Shown here one piece after another: positions 59,360-64,000 of a stretch of DNA of 64,000 bases. The DNA is from Gentiana macrophylla (taxonomy: Eukaryota > Streptophyta > Magnoliopsida > Gentianales > Gentianaceae). Position numbers and translations under genes: made by a program. Below the pieces are notes generated by a model. That model did not search any database and had not been told where the DNA came from. It worked only from the letters and a program-made list of their open reading frames with translations. The stretch spans positions 3,523,262-3,587,261 of the forward strand of contig CM047808.1 in assembly GCA_026214975.1 (NCBI GenBank), in the 5' to 3' direction. Within the stretch, counting starts at the first letter, position 1. The number at the start of each line of letters is the position of its first letter.

Positions 59360-59589
59360 ATTTATGTTTCTTCTTTATCTTATAGATCTAGCTCGCTTTT
59401 AATCTTAACCTTCGTTTTTCTAGGAAAATACATGGATTCAACTACATTTTCACTGTTTATGGAGCAAGATTCTAGCTTAAGAGGTAAGGAAAATAAAAAT
59501 CAGGGGATTTAGGTATTTTTACATCTTTTATTAATTTTACCACATTATTTTCTTTATAAATCCATTTTGCTTGATATTTGGGATTTGTT

Positions 59590-60330
59590 TCATCCAAGGG
59601 CGGACCCGAGTAAAAGGGTGGGGCGGTGTCATAGAGATTCAAACAATTTTTTTTGTAGATTAAACGATGTAGTTTTTATTCACAAATCGGGCCAAACCCT
59701 CCACTCGAAAGAGCCTGTGGATTCAAGTCGGCCCATGCATAAGCCCGAAAGAACGCGTAATGTCCTCGACTGTAGATCGCCGCTCCACAGCCGGACCAAG
59801 CCGAGCGTAATCCAAATTCGCCTCGCGCTATCACGATTCTCATCATTGGCCAAGGCAACGAGCATGAATCATCTAGCATCGAATTGATACAAAACGCTGA
59901 GGCCGACTCGCTCGTCCCTCACTCGCCAACCTTCACTCGAACAAAGCCCGCTTCGGTTAGGCAACAGAGTTCTTAAACGACGCTTACAGGCTCGCCAGCT
60001 CTCAGCTCGCAGCTCGCCCAACAGTCTGATGACAGCCAACTCATGGCCCCCTATAAATAGCATCATCACACCCTTGACAAAGGGATGATCCTTCACTTTT
60101 CAAGAACTACGTAACTTGAGCTTGATCCCTTACAAGCTGAGGGTACGTAGGCAGCCATTTTGGCCCAGCTTATAATCATAAACACAACATTTTCTTCATA
60201 TTGTTCTTCAAGATCTTCATTTTGTTCTTGAGCATTATTAGAGAAATCACCCACGTTAATCCAGACATCCACATACACATCCGCTAAAATTTGTTGGTGA
60301 TTTTTTCGAAATCATCAGTTTTCTAGCTAG
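59590..60330 (+). other. GC-rich LTR-like block
   Basis: Sharply more GC-rich than its surroundings. It contains CCCCCTATAAATAGCATCAT (TATA box, about 60050), then a leader with GAGGGTACGTAGGCAGCC, a phrase frequent in plant LTR leaders. The left edge AAGGGCGGACCCGAG resembles hAT termini. No partner LTR, primer site or TSD was found, so it may be a solo LTR fragment or a promoter. Confidence 0.4.
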
Positions 60331-60863
60331 AAAATAAAAACATCATTAATGTCCGCACTGGATCTTCGAATTTGCTCTGATGTCCCTATTGAGAAATTTT
60401 TCAAGGTCTGCCGTTGGTTTCATCACCGGGAGATGGTTGGAGAATTTCGAGGATTTATGGGTCGTCAGCCACCGGCGCTGCGGTGACCAACTGTCGGCCC
60501 TCCGCTCGGCTCTGACCCATATTTCCTCGACATTTTTTTTCAATCCATCGCATTTGCATATAGGTACAAGTGTATTATTTTTAGTATTCTACTATTTCAA
60601 TAATATTTATTAATAGTTTAATTAGTTCACGTAGTGGTATTAGGAATCATGACTGAATTTGCTTGTGCCTGAACATTGATTGGTCCTTAATTACATGCTG
60701 GATATTTTATTTCATTTATTGTTCAATGTCAATACCTCAAAGTCTCACATTGCGGGGTGTGTATACCTCAAGGGCTTACATTGCGAGGTGCTTATCCCTC
60801 TAGGGCTCACGTCCTGAGATGACGACATGTCGCCAGTAGGTTATTTATTATTCATTACCTCAC

Positions 60864-61359
60864 TCTAAAGTCCCGAATTGGTAAAATAATAGAATACTCA
60901 CCCTCATATAAGTGTGAGACATAAATGTCGTGTCAACTCGGTTTAGCCTTTTTAGACCAAGCGAGGACGACGATCCAAACAGTTGATTGAATCATTTATG
61001 ACTTATTGCCAGACCCAAGTTATGGGGCATTGCCGATTGGTATTCAGAGCTGACTTCCACCTAAGTGTCACACCGTGAGAGACGGCGGGGGTCACCTCTA
61101 GAATCATATGGTAGGGACGAGACTAGGACAAGTCATGGCCAAGTCCTGACGAGGACACCAGTCCCTCATAAGGGGGGAGAATGTAAAGTCTCACATCGGT
61201 AAAGTAATACAATGCTCAGCCTCATATAATTGTGAGGCATAAAGGTCTTGTCAATTCGAGTTAGCCCTTTTAGACAAAGCGAGGATGACGGACTAAGCAG
61301 TTGATCGGATAATCTATGACTCATTTTAGCACCGCCAGACCCAATTTTAGCATGTTACA
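60864..61359 (+). mobile_element. TRIM copy 2, complete
   Basis: Two LTRs of about 172 and 178 bases (60864-61035, 61182-61359) enclose 146 bases. TTGGTATTCAGAGC after the first is a variant initiator-tRNA primer site; AAGGGGGGAGAA before the second is the purine tract. TSD CTCAC (60859-60863) and CTCGC (61360-61364). Total 496 bases with no coding capacity. Shares LTR and spacer with 29541-29934. Confidence 0.88.
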
Positions 61360-61575
61360 CTCGCAATTCGGGGTTTATAAGAGATGTACCTATTCCTCCA
61401 TAAATTACATTTTGATGAGTCTATCTCTACAGGGCTTACATTCTGGGGGGCTCTAACTTTGTGAGCACACTACGAAGGCGTAGTACTTAGCTATGGACTA
61501 GTCTGCATTAATTTCATTTTAGTTATTGAGTCAGTCAGATATGGATATCATTGTAATCACCTCAATTCTACAGTG

Positions 61576-61611
<36 letters not shown>

Positions 61612-61612
61612 T
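61576..61612. repeat. (ATT)n microsatellite
   Basis: About twelve trinucleotide units inside the solo LTR. Confidence 0.9.
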
Positions 61613-62203
61613 TATGACATTATCAGCAGATCAATTATTCCTTTCGGTACAACTTTCATGCATTATTGCTTACTCATTTCCCATTCAATGTCATTTTCTT
61701 ACTACTTACTTAATATAGTTGGTTTCATTATTGGAACTATTATTAATATCCTTATTTTCAATATCAAGATCATTATCATAAGAAAACTGTGAAAATATTT
61801 CCGGATATTCTCATGGTTCCCTCTTGGTTGTGTTTTTTTTCTTACTGAGCTGCGAGCTCACTCCTTATTTAACATTTTCAGAGGAAGGTAATGCCGGTGA
61901 GGATGGATGAGATGATCCAGTTAGAGAGTCTCCTTGTGCCAATTTTATATCATGTTTGGGACCTTAATCCATTTCTTCCAGTAGACATCACCACGTGTTT
62001 ATATACTTTTCCTAGAGATTGTGTTAAATTTTATCTTCTCTCTTGTCTAAAATTCTTGTCTCTTCCTTTAATAGTTTCGTGAAAAGTCTGGTATGATGTC
62101 ACTGTAATTTAAGGTTGACGTGTGTAATTGTCACGGATTGTGCACGTGCCGCACGACCTTTCCATGTTCTACCCCTATGGTTGGTTTGGGTTGTTATAGT
62201 TAT

Positions 62204-62455
62204 ACTTGTAAACGGTTTAGTTTTTTATCCGTTCGGTTTTTATAGTTTTAAAAATCATCAAACGGTTCGTATCGTATCGGTTCGGTTTGTTTGGCTCAAT
62301 CTTAAAAATGCTCAAAACAATCACATGAGACGGTTTGATTCATTTAAAAAACCCCTTCAGGCTGTTTTTTTTTTGTTTTTTTTTCGAACTTCCCCCTTCC
62401 TTTCGTCTCTTTTGTTATTTCGTCATTCACCTTGTTTTTCCTGTGATCATTAGCT
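62204..62455 (+). promoter_or_regulatory. short upstream region / 5' leader of the AFC2-like gene
   Basis: Only about 250 bases separate the LTR and its TSD from the start codon. The last 100 bases are pyrimidine-rich (T runs, CTTCCCCCTTCC), typical of a plant 5' leader. No clear TATA box is seen. CGGTTYGGTTTG words before it are a common plant repeat. Confidence 0.4.
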
Positions 62456-64000
62456 ATGGCGATGGAGTGTGTTCCGCGTGATCAAAAAGATCGAAGGACG
62501 AGGAAACGGCAGCGTTTAGGCTGGGACGCTATGCCTCCTGATGTTTTGATGCTTCCGCAGGTACAATTAGATCATCATTTCGTCATTTTTTACTATAGCA
62601 CTGTGAATTTTGTTTTGTTTTGATGGATTTTGTACGTTTCTAGGTCCTGATTTCGAACCCGTTTTTGTGTAACCTGCGTTGGTTTTGATTGAACGATTTA
62701 GGTTTTTTCTTGTTGTCATCAATATTTTATTTTTTTGGTGTAGAAGCCGCTCCCCTCCTTATTCTGAAATCAAAGTGCTGTTTGTTTTCCCTCCAAGCTT
62801 GAATCTTTGACCAAAAACTTGTTGGCTGAGTACCCGTTTTGATTTTTTTTGTTTTCTTTTTAATTGGCGTGTGGGAAAGTCATGTAGAAATATGATATGA
62901 GGATTTTTCTTTTTAGTTTGTCTGCTGATTGTAATCAAAGAAAGCTAAAGTTTTAGAAGATTAAGTTGATTTATGGATGTTTGTTTGGGGTGGGATAATG
63001 AAATGTGCTTACAACCTTCACACATTTTATTAGGTGTTTTCGATTATTGGAAGCTTAAGGTAATGCTTTGGATTCGGTGTTGAGTAAGCAAAGGATTAAA
63101 TGTATCTATGTAGGCTCAGCTAGGAATGTTTATTGGACAAGAGGCTGGGAATGTTGCAAGCCTGGCACATTTGAAGGCAATGCCAGCTTGTCTTCCCGAT
63201 GTTAATGGAATTGCTGAAAATCAAACTTCCGCATTGCAAGAAGATGACTCGGACGGACATTACATATTTGAGCTCGGGCAGGATTTAACTATTCGATGTA
63301 ATTACCTTTTCTCAAACTTCTTGGATTTCTTATTTTGAATCCATAACCAAGTGAATCGTTGCCTGATGTAAGTCCCCCCCATTTTTGCAGATACAATAAA
63401 CAGCAAATTGGGTGAAGGTAATTTTCCGTTGGTAGATCTTGGATTTTGATTGTGTGCTTCCTGTTGAGACTTCGGTTGCTTGGACTGATACCAGGTTCTT
63501 TAATCCAGGAACTTTTGGTCAGGTTTTAGAATGCTGGGACAGAGATAGGAAGGAACCAGTTGCCATCAAGATTATACGCAGCATCAAAAAGTACCGAGCA
63601 GCAGCCTTGGCTGAAGTCAGCGTGCTTCAAAAGCTTATGAAACATGATAAAGGGGTGAACGGTAAGTTCTTCTCTTGTTTCTTTATATTTTTCCAATTGT
63701 TTTGCCATTTCATGGTGTATAAATTGTTGGCATCAGTTGTTAAACGTGTTTGCCTCTTGCAGTTGTGTTCAATTACGTAACTGGTTTGACTTTCAAAACC
63801 ATATTTGTATTGTAAGTATATAGTGTAGTTGATTTAGTAGATTTTCCCCACCTTAACAAATGTGTTTTGTGAGTTAAGATTGTGGATCAACCTAATGGCT
63901 GTAACAGGTCTTTGAGAAGCTCGGACCAAGCTTATACGATTTTGTACGAAAAAACAATTACCGCCCGTTTCCCATTGATCTTGTCCGAGACATTGGCCGA
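62456..64000 (+). CDS. AFC2: LAMMER-type (CLK family) protein kinase, AFC2-like, N-terminal exons
   Basis: Dual-specificity kinase of the plant AFC group, which phosphorylates SR splicing factors in the nucleus. Exons: 62456-62560, 63114-63297, 63391-63417, 63509-63661, 63763-63811 and 63908 onward, all with GT..AG borders. Residues 1-35 hold a basic motif RRTRKRQRLGWD; then AQLGMFIGQEAGN and DGHYIFELG. The P-loop GEGTFGQV (about 104-111) is split by an intron after GEG; catalytic Lys in VAIKII (about 126). Next come CVQLRNWFDFQNHICI and VFEKLGPSLYDF. The window ends inside exon 6, before the HTDLKPEN loop. Joining exon 4 to exon 5 shifts the frame by one base. The N-terminus favours AFC2 over AFC1. 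Confidence 0.85.

Larger units (their letters stand above)
58352..62198 (+). mobile_element. solo gypsy LTR with perfect TSD, carrying nested insertions
   Basis: Starts TGTGATACCCCAGAACCCCC and ends GGGTTGTTATA. The 5-bp TSD GTTAT lies at 58347-58351 and 62199-62203. A TATA-like GTATAAAAAAG lies near 58412. The late segment CTGAGCTGCGAGCTCACTCC (about 61846) followed by GAGGAAGGTAATG is typical of chromovirus (Tekay/Del) LTRs. It contains a SINE (59152), a GC-rich block (59590-60330) and a TRIM (60864). There is no pol, so the internal part was lost by LTR-LTR recombination. Confidence 0.75.

Overview
This window looks like AT-rich, repeat-dominated nuclear DNA of a flowering plant, probably a eudicot. 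It contains Ty1/copia and Ty3/gypsy elements with plant-type primer-binding sites, a plant-type hAT and PIF/Harbinger transposase, tRNA-derived SINEs, TRIMs and Stowaway-like MITEs. At the right edge are the first exons of a plant LAMMER-type protein kinase. There is no bacterial-style gene packing, and most open frames are broken transposon genes. The species cannot be named from sequence alone. One run of exactly 100 N (51679-51778) is a scaffold gap.

Layout. 1-800: flank with weak signs of the 3' end of a minus-strand gene. 802-12870: degenerate copia element (Copia-A), split in its integrase by a young 7.1 kb non-autonomous gypsy-like element (3286-10343, TSD CCTAC). 13030-18590: a MITE, a SINE with TSD, and a decayed minus-strand copia (Copia-B). 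18590-20994: solo gypsy LTR. 22009-29934: composite insertion made of a minus-strand chromovirus LTR and pol remnant (Gypsy-B), a hAT element with perfect 8-bp TSD inside that LTR, and a truncated TRIM. 30250-31028: SINE and MITE. 32565-34531: small minus-strand host gene with a SINE in its intron. 34793-36322: long-TIR element filled with minisatellites. 37990-40271: copia integrase fragment, then a PIF/Harbinger transposase. 42340-43174: copia 3' end (Copia-D), interrupted by an Athila-like gypsy element (43175 to the gap). 51779-54839: another copia (Copia-E). About 55180-55935: LINE reverse-transcriptase remnant. 58352-62198: solo LTR with perfect TSD that itself holds a SINE and a TRIM. 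62456-64000: 5' part of an AFC2-like kinase gene.

How the parts relate. The Athila-like element and the nested 7.1 kb element share the primer-binding site, LTR terminal signature and a 3' polypurine-like box, so the latter is probably a parasite of that lineage. The nesting gives a relative chronology: Copia-A LTRs differ by roughly ten positions over 185 bases, whereas the inner LTRs differ by about four over their first 270. Most in-frame stops in the elements are of the kind produced by C-to-T change, as expected for methylated, silenced DNA. Only two loci look like host genes: the kinase and the small acidic protein. Each shows a break in reading frame that needs checking against reads or RNA. 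The solo LTR ends about 260 bases before the kinase start codon, so it may supply or alter the promoter.
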